From CAZOOR01 sp964581505 (GTDB lineage: Bacteria; Bacteroidota; Ignavibacteria; Kapaibacteriales; UBA2268), in assembly GCA_964581505.1 (NCBI GenBank), contig CAZOOR010000012.1, positions 1-43,858 on the forward strand: a stretch of 43,858 bases of DNA. The letters are read 5' to 3'. Of the stretch, positions 1 to 8,105 are shown in pieces. A program made the translations under genes and the position numbers. Position 1 is the first letter of the stretch. Each line of letters opens with the position of its first letter. The notes below the pieces were generated by a model. That model saw only the letters and a list, made by a program, of their open reading frames with translations, was not told the DNA's origin and did no database searches.

Positions 1-236
1 CTCTTTATCCCAATCCTGCAACGGATTATATAGATATTGCCGTGACGGACAACCGCACCCTGAAGGATGCGGTTAAAGTGTATGATGTGCTGGGGAATGT
101 GGTTTTATCCTCCCCCGCCTGCTCCGCAGGCACCCCCTCCGAAGGGGGACATATTCGGTTCGATGTATCGGACTTGGCGGCGGGCGTGTATTTTGTCCGT
201 GTGGGAGGTAAGATGTATAAGTTTGTGAAGATGTAA
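1..236 (+). CDS. 3' end of a T9SS type A sorting-domain protein (partial)
   Basis: The reading frame is open from base 3, so the gene starts left of the window. The visible 78 residues form one C-terminal T9SS type A sorting domain: it begins LYPNPATDYIDI, has the central VKVYDVLGNVV strand, and ends GVYFVRVGGKMYKFVKM. In known T9SS proteins this domain directs a periplasmic protein through the type IX translocon to the cell surface and is then removed. Between VVLS and the FDVSDL strand sits an unusual GC-rich stretch, SPACSAGTPSEGG, made by two small DNA hairpins. The domain is nearly identical to the end of the minus-strand gene at 13569-14369. A GTG at 42 is only an internal codon. The function of the missing N-terminal part is unknown. 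Confidence 0.85.
   Translation, partial: LYPNPATDYIDIAVTDNRTLKDAVKVYDVLGNVVLSSPACSAGTPSEGGHIRFDVSDLAAGVYFVRVGGKMYKFVKM
108..150 (+). repeat. GC-rich twin-hairpin element inside a reading frame
   Basis: Two adjacent hairpins lie inside the coding region: GCCTGC-TCC-GCAGGC at 117-131 and CCCCCT-CCGA-AGGGGG at 133-148. They encode SPACSAGTPSEGG in frame. The same element, perfectly conserved, lies in the gene at 13569-14369 (about 13654-13699). It is much richer in G and C than its surroundings. Confidence 0.8.
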
Positions 237-446
237 AGGCAAACAGCCAACATCTCTGTCGCTTCGCGACATCTCTCCTTAGCAAGGAGAAAAAAAATGT
301 TCGTCATTCTGAGCCAAAGGCAGCGGCGAAGCCAATCCATAAGGAAGGTAGCGGCGGGGTGGTAAGTTTCCAAACAGGGAAACAGTCGCTCCTCACTCCG
401 GCACTCTTCCAATGGACAATGGGCGAGGGAGAAACAGCCAAATAAA
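237..446 (+). repeat. Intergenic composite repeat, copy 1
   Basis: No gene is visible here. Twin hairpins are present: TGTCGC-TTC-GCGACA at 257-271 and TCTCCTT-AGC-AAGGAGA at 274-290. A GC-rich stretch follows containing CATTCTGAGCC, GTTTCCAAAC and GCTCCTCACTCC. Related copies lie at about 5765-5885 and, inverted, 13355-13556. Confidence 0.75.
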
Positions 447-474
447 AAACCGCATCCTAAAAGATGCGGTTTAA
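447..474 (-). terminator. Terminator of asnS (shared with the left gene)
   Basis: The stem AAACCGCATC / GATGCGGTTT (447-456 with 463-472) has a 6-base loop. Read on the minus strand it is followed by a T-rich run (TTTTTTATT without counting stem bases), which fits a rho-independent terminator 25 bases after the asnS stop. It is a diverged member of the AACCGCA...TGCGGTT hairpin family seen elsewhere in the window. Confidence 0.8.
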
Positions 475-496
475 TGTAAAGATATATAAGTACTCG

Positions 497-1849
497 TTAA
501 GGTACTATCCGATAAATCATTCTCGGAAATGGGATAGTCTCACGAATATGCGATGCTCCGGTTAACCATTTGACCGTGCGTTCCAGTCCTAAGCCGAAAC
601 CGCTGTGGGGTACCGAGCCATATTTACGTAAATCAAGATACCATTTGTATTCTTCTTCGGATAAATCCTCGGCTTTTACTCTCTCGAGCAATAAATCAAA
701 ATTATCTTCGCGCTGACTGCCGCCGATTAATTCGCCGGCTCTTTCGGGACCTAACATATCCATTGCAAGAACAACTTTTTCGTTCTCGGGGTCGCGTTTC
801 ATATAGAATGCTTTCACTTCGGTAGGATAGCGATGAACAATTAACGGTTTATCAAACTGTTCCATAATGGCTTCTTCCTGAATAGTACCGAAATCTTCAC
901 CCCAAGGGAATTCCATTTCGACGTCTTTTCCATCAATCTTTTTAATCAAAGGGACATTATTCTTTTGCAACCAATCCACAGCTTCCGTGTAGCTCATACG
1001 ATAGAACGGCCTTTTGATTTTTTCAAGTTTTGTAACATCTCTCTCCAAAACGGCAAGTTCGCGCTGATTTGTTTTCAAGACATATTGAACGATATACTCG
1101 ACTAAATCTTCTGCCAAATCCATATCATCATTCAAATCGAAAAACGCCGCCTCAGGCTCGACCATCCAGAACTCAGTTAAATGTTTACGTGTCTTGGAGC
1201 GTTCCGCACGGAATGTAGGACCGAATGTGTAAACTTTGCCGAGAGCCATTGCCGTAGCTTCGGCATAGAGCTGACCGGACTGCGATAGATAAGCCTTGCC
1301 GAGGTCAAAATATGGTGTCTCGAATAATGTTGAAGTACCTTCGCAAGCGTTAGGTGTCAAAATGGGTGAATCCATTAATTTGAAACCGTTGCCATCAAAG
1401 AAATCGCGAATGGCTTTGACAACTGATGAACGAATCCGCATAATTGCATGCTGACGCGATGAGCGTAGCCACAAATGGCGATGTTCGATTAGGAAGGCAT
1501 CACCGTGTTCCTTAGGCGTTATCGGATAATCCTTTGCAAGTCCGTATATTTTTAATTCTTTGACATCAATCTCGTATCCGCCCGGCGCTTTGTCCGTTGC
1601 AACTACTTTGCCCGTAACGGAAATCGAAGATTCCTGCGTCAATTTCTTTGTGTCTTCAAATACTTCTTCGGAAACATTGCCCTTGAAAACAACACACTGA
1701 CAAATGCCGGAACCGTCCCTGAGAATAATAAAATGAAGTTTCCCCTTGCCGCGTTTATTATAGACCCAACCTTTAAGAGTTATTTCTTCGCCGGCGTGTT
1801 TTGCCAAATCTTCAATTGTATGATAAGATTTATATGCGGATAATGACAT
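497..1849 (-). CDS. asnS: Asparagine--tRNA ligase
   Basis: Class II aminoacyl-tRNA synthetase that charges tRNA-Asn in the cytoplasm. The 450 residues have an N-terminal OB-fold anticodon-binding domain (about 20-105), then the catalytic domain with motif 2 at 212-233 (FRAERSKT...EFWMVEPE) and motif 3 near 420-426 (GLGLERT). The segment KVYTFGPTFRAE and the ending IRETIPFPR point to AsnRS rather than AspRS, whose motif 2 reads differently. Length and start (MSLSAYKSY) are normal. It is transcribed alone, with a -7-like element at 1887-1894 and a terminator at 447-474. The gene lies between T9SS genes with no functional link to them. Confidence 0.95.
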   Translation of the reverse strand: MSLSAYKSYHTIEDLAKHAGEEITLKGWVYNKRGKGKLHFIILRDGSGICQCVVFKGNVSEEVFEDTKKLTQESSISVTGKVVATDKAPGGYEIDVKELKIYGLAKDYPITPKEHGDAFLIEHRHLWLRSSRQHAIMRIRSSVVKAIRDFFDGNGFKLMDSPILTPNACEGTSTLFETPYFDLGKAYLSQSGQLYAEATAMALGKVYTFGPTFRAERSKTRKHLTEFWMVEPEAAFFDLNDDMDLAEDLVEYIVQYVLKTNQRELAVLERDVTKLEKIKRPFYRMSYTEAVDWLQKNNVPLIKKIDGKDVEMEFPWGEDFGTIQEEAIMEQFDKPLIVHRYPTEVKAFYMKRDPENEKVVLAMDMLGPERAGELIGGSQREDNFDLLLERVKAEDLSEEEYKWYLDLRKYGSVPHSGFGLGLERTVKWLTGASHIRETIPFPRMIYRIVP

Positions 1850-1886
1850 TTTAAACCTGATTTATTAACAATAATGATATAAAATA

Positions 1887-1894
1887 CAAAAATA
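1887..1894 (-). promoter_or_regulatory. Putative -7 promoter element of asnS
   Basis: TATTTTTG on the minus strand, 38 bases before the asnS start, fits the Bacteroidota consensus TAnnTTTG. No convincing -33 TTTG was seen. Confidence 0.45.
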
Positions 1895-1994
1895 CGAACT
1901 TGCTATGAATATATTTATATAAATATCTTGTGAAAATTAAAACTTTTACTTTATTTTGAATAATTATTATTTAACAAACAGTTGGAGATATTAA

Positions 1995-4064
1995 ATGACT
2001 ATTTACAGAGGACATACTAATATATGGTTCGCTCGTATAATTTTATTATTATTTTCTGCTGTTTTGCAAAGTGCATTGCTATCGGCGGCAAGCAATATTA
2101 CAATGAGCCAACCCAATGGTGGTGAAGAAATATGCGCTGGTAAGAATATGCTTATTCGTTGGACATCGAACGAAGTTAGCTCGGTTAGGATTGAACTTAG
2201 TGATGATGGCGGTCTCAGTTTCCCTTATCTGCTAATTGCGGCGACTGATGCTTTGTCAGGTCGTTGGCTCTGGGAAATACCGAATTCACAAGCATCGGGC
2301 GAACAATATCGCATTCGGGTAATTGACGAATTGAATTATGATACAGGCGACACAAGCGAAAGCGATTTTACTATTCACGCAAGGACAGGTATTTCCTTGC
2401 AACCCGAGAGTTACTCTTTCTGTGCCGGTGGTACTGCTATTTTCAGAGTTAGTGCTTCCGGTCAGAACCTCGAATACCAATGGGAAAAAGACGGGAATAT
2501 GATACCGAATGCTACTTTACCCACACTATATATAAACAATGCACAAAAAGAAGACGAAGGAGAATATCGCTGTTTCGTCAAGGGATTATGCGATTCGGTT
2601 TTCTCCGATGCCGGAAGACTTACTATAAAAGATAGTCCTAAAGTTACTTCCGACCCGCAGGGCGATACTTTATGCAAAGGTGATAATATTACATTGTCAA
2701 TTAAGGCGAGTGGGGTTGGGCTGAACTATGCTTGGACATTAAACGGAAGACATATTATCGGCTCGAACAGTTATGAACTTCGTTTGCAAAACGTAACAAA
2801 AAAGGATAGTGGTGCTTATCGCTGTATTGTTTCAGGTGCTTGTCAGCCAAAGGATACAAGCGAGACCGCTTATGTACTTGTATATGATTATCCGCATATA
2901 ATAAAAATGCCGAATAGCCAAACTGTTACGGAAGGCAATAAAGCCGTGTTTGTTTTGGAAGCAGGTGGGGACGGACTGCATTATCAATGGCAAAAAGACG
3001 GCAAAGACATTGAAGGCAAAACCGCAAATATATTGACAATTCCATCAGTGGTAATGGCTGATAGCGGTAGTTACGTATGCTTAATTGAGAATAAATGCGG
3101 AAAGATGAAAACAAAAGAGGCATTATTGAAAGTAGTTGAACCGGACAAACCCGTGATTGAACTAACAATGAATAGTGTTGATTTCGGGAATGTAGGCGTT
3201 GGCAAAACAAAAGACACTTTGCTTGCCCATATTATTCATAATAATTCACAGGTACCGCTTACAATCAATTCGATTAAGATAATCGGAAGTGATGCAGGCG
3301 ATTTCAATATATTCGGTATCAGTTTTCCGGTGTCAATTCCTGCGGAACAATACAAAGATATTAATATTGAATTTGTTCCGGCATCTCTCGGCGTAAAAGC
3401 GGCTACTGTTACATTTAATACTAATGCCGATAATATTGTTTCAATCAGTTTGATTGGCTTTGGCATAAAAATTAATAATGAATTAACCGTGAACAATTGG
3501 GATTTCGGTGATGTACTAATTGGTTCTACAAATCAAATATCACATAACTTTATAAAAAATATCGGTACAAATACAATTACAATTCAGCAACCGAAAGTAA
3601 AAAGTTATGACAGCCTCAATTTCCGTTTGCTAGATGAAGAAGATTATCCCAAGACAATCAATGCCGGCGATTCTGCGGAAAGCAAATTTATGTTTATTCC
3701 GACAATTGCCAAATCCTACGAAGTGCAGGTATTAGTAAAAAATTCTACAAATAATGATTTGTGGTTTAGGCTAAAAGGCAAAGGATTGCTCACAGATGTA
3801 CCAACACGGAATAAGAACGGAGAAATAAATATTTTTCCAAATCCTGCTATTGATTATTGCGAATTTCGTTTGGGCAAATCTGATGAAGCAACGATTATTA
3901 TTTGTGATATATATGGCAATCGTATTATCCAACTAAATAATATCAACGGCGATTACAAATGGAATTTGAGTGGTACTAACAATGCACGATGTTCAACAGG
4001 CGTATATCTGATTAAAATTATTACAAAAGAAAAAGTATTTATGGAAAAATTGATTATTCTATAA
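1995..4064 (+). CDS. Secreted Ig-like / ASPM-type repeat protein with T9SS sorting domain
   Basis: A 689-residue extracellular protein of unknown binding role. After a signal peptide (about 1-32) comes a domain with the pattern QPNGGEEI...IRWTS...IELSDDGGLSF (33-127). Three Ig-like domains follow (about 130-213, 216-298, 300-380), each with the YQW/YAW core, a DSG/DEG-Y-C motif and paired cysteines. Two choice-of-anchor-D/ASPM-SPD2-Hydin-like domains come next (about 385-600; VDFGNVGVG, WDFGDVLIG). It ends in a type A sorting domain (INIFPNPAIDYCEF...GVYLIKII...KLIIL). Ig arrays of this type usually serve adhesion or cell-surface binding in T9SS cargo; that is inference. The next gene starts 85 bases downstream on the same strand and may be co-transcribed. 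Confidence 0.85.
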   Translation: MTIYRGHTNIWFARIILLLFSAVLQSALLSAASNITMSQPNGGEEICAGKNMLIRWTSNEVSSVRIELSDDGGLSFPYLLIAATDALSGRWLWEIPNSQASGEQYRIRVIDELNYDTGDTSESDFTIHARTGISLQPESYSFCAGGTAIFRVSASGQNLEYQWEKDGNMIPNATLPTLYINNAQKEDEGEYRCFVKGLCDSVFSDAGRLTIKDSPKVTSDPQGDTLCKGDNITLSIKASGVGLNYAWTLNGRHIIGSNSYELRLQNVTKKDSGAYRCIVSGACQPKDTSETAYVLVYDYPHIIKMPNSQTVTEGNKAVFVLEAGGDGLHYQWQKDGKDIEGKTANILTIPSVVMADSGSYVCLIENKCGKMKTKEALLKVVEPDKPVIELTMNSVDFGNVGVGKTKDTLLAHIIHNNSQVPLTINSIKIIGSDAGDFNIFGISFPVSIPAEQYKDINIEFVPASLGVKAATVTFNTNADNIVSISLIGFGIKINNELTVNNWDFGDVLIGSTNQISHNFIKNIGTNTITIQQPKVKSYDSLNFRLLDEEDYPKTINAGDSAESKFMFIPTIAKSYEVQVLVKNSTNNDLWFRLKGKGLLTDVPTRNKNGEINIFPNPAIDYCEFRLGKSDEATIIICDIYGNRIIQLNNINGDYKWNLSGTNNARCSTGVYLIKIITKEKVFMEKLIIL

Positions 4065-4149
4065 TTACTTTTTGTTAGATATTTTTACTAATTTGCAGAT
4101 AGAACTTGACAAATAAATTGTGTTTTAATAATATATACAGGGATTAAAG

Positions 4150-5526
4150 ATGCGAAATGTCAGATTAGTTATTTCTCTTTTATTGCTTGCGATAATAATA
4201 TCGTCTTGTAGCCAATTCGGACAATTAAAACAAATATTAGGCGAAGACCCCGACCCACCGGACGGTTATGAACCTACATTCATCAGTACTCAAAAACCGT
4301 TCAATGCAAACGAACAGGCTAAAAGAACGCTACAACTAAGTAGAACCGACCCGTACAAATCGGATAAAGTAAGACTATATTTGCACTTTATTCAGAGTGA
4401 TACGATTTTCCTGACTGATGCCGCCACACCGGCGAACAGGAAGTACTGGTGCGAGGTAACGGACGAAGTGAACGGCAAAACGTACAAAATCAAAGATTTT
4501 ACAATTCGCCAATCGACTAAATTAGACCGCAAACCTCAGGCTATTGCATTAGTTATGGATTTGAGCGGTTCTATGGGAGATAATAGGACTATTGCAGTTG
4601 AAAAAGCCGTCTATAACTTCATCAGAGAAATGAAGGGACCAAACGATATGGTTTCATTAATAATGTATGACGATAGTGTTGGGGTTGAATGCGCATTAAC
4701 GAAAGACAGAAGCGAGTTACTAAGCAAACTAAGAACAGACGGCTTGGGAACTTATGGAAAGCAAACCGCTACTCTTGATGCTATTGCCGTAGGTATTGAC
4801 GAACTCTCTAATGCTCCTCAGAATTTGGAGCGTGTTGTGATGGTTTTCACAGACGGACAAGACAATAACTCACACCATACTAAAAATGAAATAATTAAAA
4901 AAGCACGTAGTGCAAATACAATGGTTTGTACTATTGACTACGGTGTGATGATTCAAGAATTTTTCTTGGAAGATATTGCTAATCAAACAAATGGCACATA
5001 CAATCATATATATATGTCGAAGGAATTCGATATGGTGTTCAAGGATATTTATCATCGTTTGAACGATTTCTATATTTTGGAATACGAACCGCCTACATTC
5101 GGCGAACACACTGTTACGGTAAAACTATGTTTGCCTGATGACGAAAAAGTAGTGCAAGGTACATACAATAATGTCCCCTATGCCGGTATGACAAAATTGA
5201 TAAATGTATATTTTGATACAGGCAAATCAATTCTAAAACCGGAATCGAAAAAGGCAATCAATATTGTTTACAATATGCTTGTAGCCAGTCCTTCGATGGT
5301 CATTGAACTTCAAGGACATACGGATTCAAGAGGTGATGCCGATAAAAATCAAGGGCTATCGGAGAGAAGGGCAAATGCTGTTCGAGATGCTTTAATCAAG
5401 CGTGGCATTAATGGTTCAAGAATCATTGCTAAAGGTTATGGTGAAACACAGCCCATAGCAAACAACAATACAGCCGCCGGTAGAGCAAAAAATAGAAGAA
5501 CCGTATTTGTAGTTATTTCCGAATAA
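4150..5526 (+). CDS. Lipoprotein with VWA domain and C-terminal OmpA peptidoglycan-binding domain
   Basis: A 458-residue predicted outer-membrane lipoprotein. The signal sequence ends in the lipobox IISSC with lipidated Cys20. A von Willebrand A domain (about 130-310) holds the MIDAS motif D137-L-S139-G-S141 and the later TDGQDN segment, so it can probably bind a divalent metal and a protein ligand. The C-terminal 110 residues are an OmpA/Pal-type domain (YFDTGKSIL, ELQGHTDSRGD, LSERRANAVRDAL, GYGETQPIA), expected to hold peptidoglycan. The arrangement suggests a lipid-anchored protein that bridges the envelope and presents a VWA domain. A strong terminator follows. The partner is unknown. 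Confidence 0.88.
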   Translation: MRNVRLVISLLLLAIIISSCSQFGQLKQILGEDPDPPDGYEPTFISTQKPFNANEQAKRTLQLSRTDPYKSDKVRLYLHFIQSDTIFLTDAATPANRKYWCEVTDEVNGKTYKIKDFTIRQSTKLDRKPQAIALVMDLSGSMGDNRTIAVEKAVYNFIREMKGPNDMVSLIMYDDSVGVECALTKDRSELLSKLRTDGLGTYGKQTATLDAIAVGIDELSNAPQNLERVVMVFTDGQDNNSHHTKNEIIKKARSANTMVCTIDYGVMIQEFFLEDIANQTNGTYNHIYMSKEFDMVFKDIYHRLNDFYILEYEPPTFGEHTVTVKLCLPDDEKVVQGTYNNVPYAGMTKLINVYFDTGKSILKPESKKAINIVYNMLVASPSMVIELQGHTDSRGDADKNQGLSERRANAVRDALIKRGINGSRIIAKGYGETQPIANNNTAAGRAKNRRTVFVVISE

Positions 5527-5550
5527 AAGATGTTATAACTATTATTCAAA

Positions 5551-5589
5551 AAGAGGCTGTTTCAAATAAATGAGACAGCCTCTTTTTTT
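5551..5589 (+). terminator. Rho-independent terminator after the VWA/OmpA lipoprotein
   Basis: The stem AGAGGCTGTTTC / GAGACAGCCTCT (5552-5563 with 5572-5583) has one G-T pair and an 8-base loop. It is followed by seven T residues and lies 25 bases after the stop codon. Confidence 0.88.
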
Positions 5590-5887
5590 CAGCACTGTAG
5601 GTGCGGCATTCTGAGAAGCAAATAGCACCGAGTTTCAATTCTAGTTTTAAAAATTTACCTCACCGCTCACGTATTGCCCAACGCATTGTCCTTTGCATAA
5701 TGAGAGTCCTGCTGTCGCTGGAATGATATTGATGCGTAAAATGCAAAAGGCATTATGTGGTTGTTTTTTCCTCTCCTTAATCAAGGAGAGGTGGCAAAGC
5801 GAAGCTTTGACGGAGAGGTGAGTTTCCAAACAGCCGCTCCTTACCCCAGCCATCTCCCAAAAGACGAGGTGCAAAAAGCCGGAATAT
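5590..5887. repeat. Intergenic repeat region, composite repeat copy 2
   Basis: No convincing gene. The right half is a composite-repeat copy: CCTCTCCTT-AATC-AAGGAGAGG at 5770-5791 and CAAAGC-GAA-GCTTTG at 5795-5809, then GAGTTTCCAAACAGCCGCTCC and an ACCCCAGCC stretch. The left half holds a segment near 5705-5735 that, reverse-complemented, resembles 43661-43690 (CAATATCATTCC...CAGCAGGA), and ATGCAAAAGGCAT, also found near 43723. Confidence 0.7.
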
Positions 5888-5924
5888 AAATTAACCGCAC
5901 CTTGAAGGATGCGGTTAATTTTTG
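5888..5924 (-). terminator. Hairpin between composite repeat and hslU, probable hslU terminator
   Basis: The inverted repeat AATTAACCGCA...TGCGGTTAATT (core 5893-5916) is flanked by T-rich bases on both strands, so it could stop transcription either way. It lies 79 bases after the hslU stop. Its 24-base core differs by one base from coding positions 51-74 and belongs to the same family as 447-472 and 43743-43766. Confidence 0.65.
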
Positions 5925-6002
5925 CAATGTTAAAATATATGCCCTGTGTTTCGGCTTGGGATAGAGTGATAAAGCGATAAAAAATATATCTGTTAAGAAT
6001 AG

Positions 6003-7442
6003 TTATAATATAAACTTACTCAAATCGCTATTCTTTGCGATGTCGCCAAGTCGTTTGTCCACAAGTTTGGAATCAACTGTAATTTCGCTTTCTTCCAAAT
6101 TGTCGGGCGCATTGAAAAGCAGGTCTTCCAGCAATGTCGTTAATATAGTATGTAGCCGCCTTGCGCCAATGTTTGTAACTTCTGCATTGACTTCCGCCGC
6201 AGTTTTTGCAATTGCACTTATAGCAGATTCATCGAAATTCAATTTAATTTTTTCTGATTCCATAAGCGCTGAATACTGCTTGATTAGGGCATTCTCGGGT
6301 AAGGTCAATATTTTAATAAAATCTTCTTCCGTCAAACTCCGTAATTCAACGCGAATAGGAAAACGTCCCTGAAGTTCGGGGATTAAGTCCGATGGTTTAG
6401 AAACGTGAAATGCGCCGGAAGCAATAAATAATATATGGTCTGTATTTATCTGTCCGTAACGAGTATTGACAGAAGTACCTTCGACAATGGGGAGTAAGTC
6501 CCGCTGCACACCCTCGCGTGAAACTTCGGGACCGCTACCGGCACCGCTGCCGCTACGAGAAGCAATTTTATCAATCTCGTCAACAAAGACTATTCCGTTG
6601 TTTTCCGCTCTCTGCACAGCTTCTTTTACGACTGCGTCCATATCAATCAGTTTCTCTGCTTCTTCTTTTTCCAGATAAATGCGTGCTTCCTTCACTTTCA
6701 TTTTTCTTTTTTTACTTTTCTTGGGCATAATGGAACTCATCATATCCTGAATATTAATACCCATATCGTCCATACCAAAAGGTCCCATAATCTGCATTGA
6801 AGCACCGGAATCTACCGTAACGTCTAATTCAATTGTTTTATCGTTAAGTTTGCCGTCTCGTAGCATCTGCCTAAATTTTTCGCGGGTACGCTTGTTGTTT
6901 TCCATTTCTTCACTCGTTTCCGTATCAAAAGATGGCGATGGCATAACCGGAGGAATCAGAATATCCAGAAGGCGTTCCTCTGCATGCACCTTTGCTTTCT
7001 CTTCAATCGCTTCCGTTTCTTCGTCCCGAACCATCTGCACTGAACGCTCGACCAAGTCGCGAATCATTGATTCAACATCACGTCCTACATATCCAACTTC
7101 CGTAAATTTTGTAGCTTCTACTTTTGTAAACGGTGCTTTTGCAAGACGAGCAAGACGGCGTGCAATTTCCGTTTTACCGACACCGGTAGGACCAATCATA
7201 ATAATATTATTCGGCATTATCTCCTCGCGAAGTAATTCCTCATCGACTTGCTGTCGCCGCCATCTGTTACGCAGAGCGATAGCAACTGCTTTCTTTGCGG
7301 CACTCTGTCCTATAATATATTTATCAAGTTCATTTACAATCTGCGAGGGAGTTAGCGGTTCATCTGTTTTGCGTTCACTTTTGACAACGCTTACAAGCAT
7401 TTCCTTTTGTTCCTCGGTTAATATAATTTCGTTATTATCCAT
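6003..7442 (-). CDS. hslU: ATP-dependent protease HslUV, ATPase subunit HslU
   Basis: AAA+ unfoldase that feeds substrates to the HslV peptidase in the cytoplasm. The 479 residues contain the N-terminal TPSQIVNELDKYIIGQ segment, Walker A GPTGVGKT (84-91), the pore loop GYVG (117-120), an inserted I-domain rich in Met and Lys (about 140-260), Walker B VFVDEID (285-291), and the family-typical C-terminus DLSKFIL that docks into HslV. Its start lies 3 bases after the hslV stop, so the two are one translationally close operon. The hairpin at 5888-5924 probably terminates it. Length is somewhat above the E. coli protein because of the I-domain. Confidence 0.96.
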   Translation of the reverse strand: MDNNEIILTEEQKEMLVSVVKSERKTDEPLTPSQIVNELDKYIIGQSAAKKAVAIALRNRWRRQQVDEELLREEIMPNNIIMIGPTGVGKTEIARRLARLAKAPFTKVEATKFTEVGYVGRDVESMIRDLVERSVQMVRDEETEAIEEKAKVHAEERLLDILIPPVMPSPSFDTETSEEMENNKRTREKFRQMLRDGKLNDKTIELDVTVDSGASMQIMGPFGMDDMGINIQDMMSSIMPKKSKKRKMKVKEARIYLEKEEAEKLIDMDAVVKEAVQRAENNGIVFVDEIDKIASRSGSGAGSGPEVSREGVQRDLLPIVEGTSVNTRYGQINTDHILFIASGAFHVSKPSDLIPELQGRFPIRVELRSLTEEDFIKILTLPENALIKQYSALMESEKIKLNFDESAISAIAKTAAEVNAEVTNIGARRLHTILTTLLEDLLFNAPDNLEESEITVDSKLVDKRLGDIAKNSDLSKFIL

Positions 7443-7445
7443 ATT

Positions 7446-8000
7446 CTATAATTCTTCTATTGTTATTGAATTGTTAGTGTATATACATATATCGGCGGCA
7501 ATATTAAGAGATTCTTTTACTATTTCCTTAGGACTTAAATCGCTGTGTTTTAGCATAGCTCTTCCGGCAGATAGCGCATAAGGACCTCCCGAACCTATGG
7601 CAATTATATTATCATCGGGTTCTATTACATCACCCGTACCGCTGATTAGTAACATTTTCTCGCTGTTCATCACAATCATCATTGCTTCGAGACGCCGAAG
7701 ATACCTGTCTGTACGCCAGTCCTTTGCAAGGTCTATTGATGCACGATATAGGTTCCCATTGTGTTCTTCCAGCTTTGCTTCGAACCTTTGCAAAAGCGTA
7801 AAAGCATCTGCTGTGGCACCGGCAAATCCGGTTATAATTTTATCGTGGTACAGGCGGCGTACTTTACGAGCCGTGTGTTTCAGTACCGTATTCCCGAATG
7901 ACACCTGTCCGTCCGCACCCATTGCGGCTTTTCCGTCTTTTAGTATTCCTACAACCGTTGTGGAACGTACTTTCGGATACATTGATTTTGTCTTACTCAT
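7446..8000 (-). CDS. hslV: ATP-dependent protease HslUV, peptidase subunit HslV
   Basis: Threonine peptidase of the proteasome beta-subunit family; twelve copies form the chamber that HslU serves. The 184 residues read MSKTKSMYPKVRS and then TTVVGILKDGK. By alignment with HslV the catalytic nucleophile should be Thr14, giving a 13-residue propeptide that must be removed. Conserved blocks ADGQVSFG, ARKVRRLY, GFAGATADAFTL and GSGGPYALSAGRAM are present. It is the first gene of the hslVU operon; a TATTTTTG element lies at 8073-8080. Confidence 0.96.
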   Translation of the reverse strand: MSKTKSMYPKVRSTTVVGILKDGKAAMGADGQVSFGNTVLKHTARKVRRLYHDKIITGFAGATADAFTLLQRFEAKLEEHNGNLYRASIDLAKDWRTDRYLRRLEAMMIVMNSEKMLLISGTGDVIEPDDNIIAIGSGGPYALSAGRAMLKHSDLSPKEIVKESLNIAADICIYTNNSITIEEL

Positions 8001-8072
8001 TCTTTCTCTTCCATATTAAAACTAGAATAAATAAGACTTATTAAATATAATTAAATTGTGAGTTGTATAATA

Positions 8073-8080
8073 CAAAAATA
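8073..8080 (-). promoter_or_regulatory. Putative -7 promoter element of hslVU
   Basis: TATTTTTG on the minus strand, 73 bases before the hslV start. It is identical to the elements before asnS and tRNA-His. Confidence 0.45.
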
Positions 8081-8105
8081 TCGAATACAGGCGTTGATTA
8101 AAGCA

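Larger units (their letters stand above)
1..474 (+). repeat. Left arm of a long inverted repeat (partner 13319-13800)
   Basis: This stretch matches the reverse complement of about 13319-13800. The match covers the sorting-domain coding part (about 19 differences in 234 bases counted by eye), the twin hairpins after the stop codon, a GC-rich segment and the final terminator hairpin. The left arm may extend beyond the window. The right arm has one extra 16-base stretch. The copies are oppositely oriented and about 12.8 kb apart. Confidence 0.85.

Noticed and set aside
26..412. Minus-strand ORF of 128 codons across the left repeat arm
   Set aside because: It is antisense to the T9SS end and the repeat. 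A similar peptide appears in the right arm (13254-13700, +) only because the DNA is repeated; part of it comes from hairpin sequence.
5647..5874. Minus-strand ORF of 75 codons in the hslU/lipoprotein gap
   Set aside because: It runs through the composite repeat, has no protein-like pattern and no promoter.
6850..7581. Plus-strand ORF of 243 codons opposite hslU/hslV
   Set aside because: It is antisense to two well-recognised genes, and the Ser/Arg-rich translation is typical of a shadow frame.
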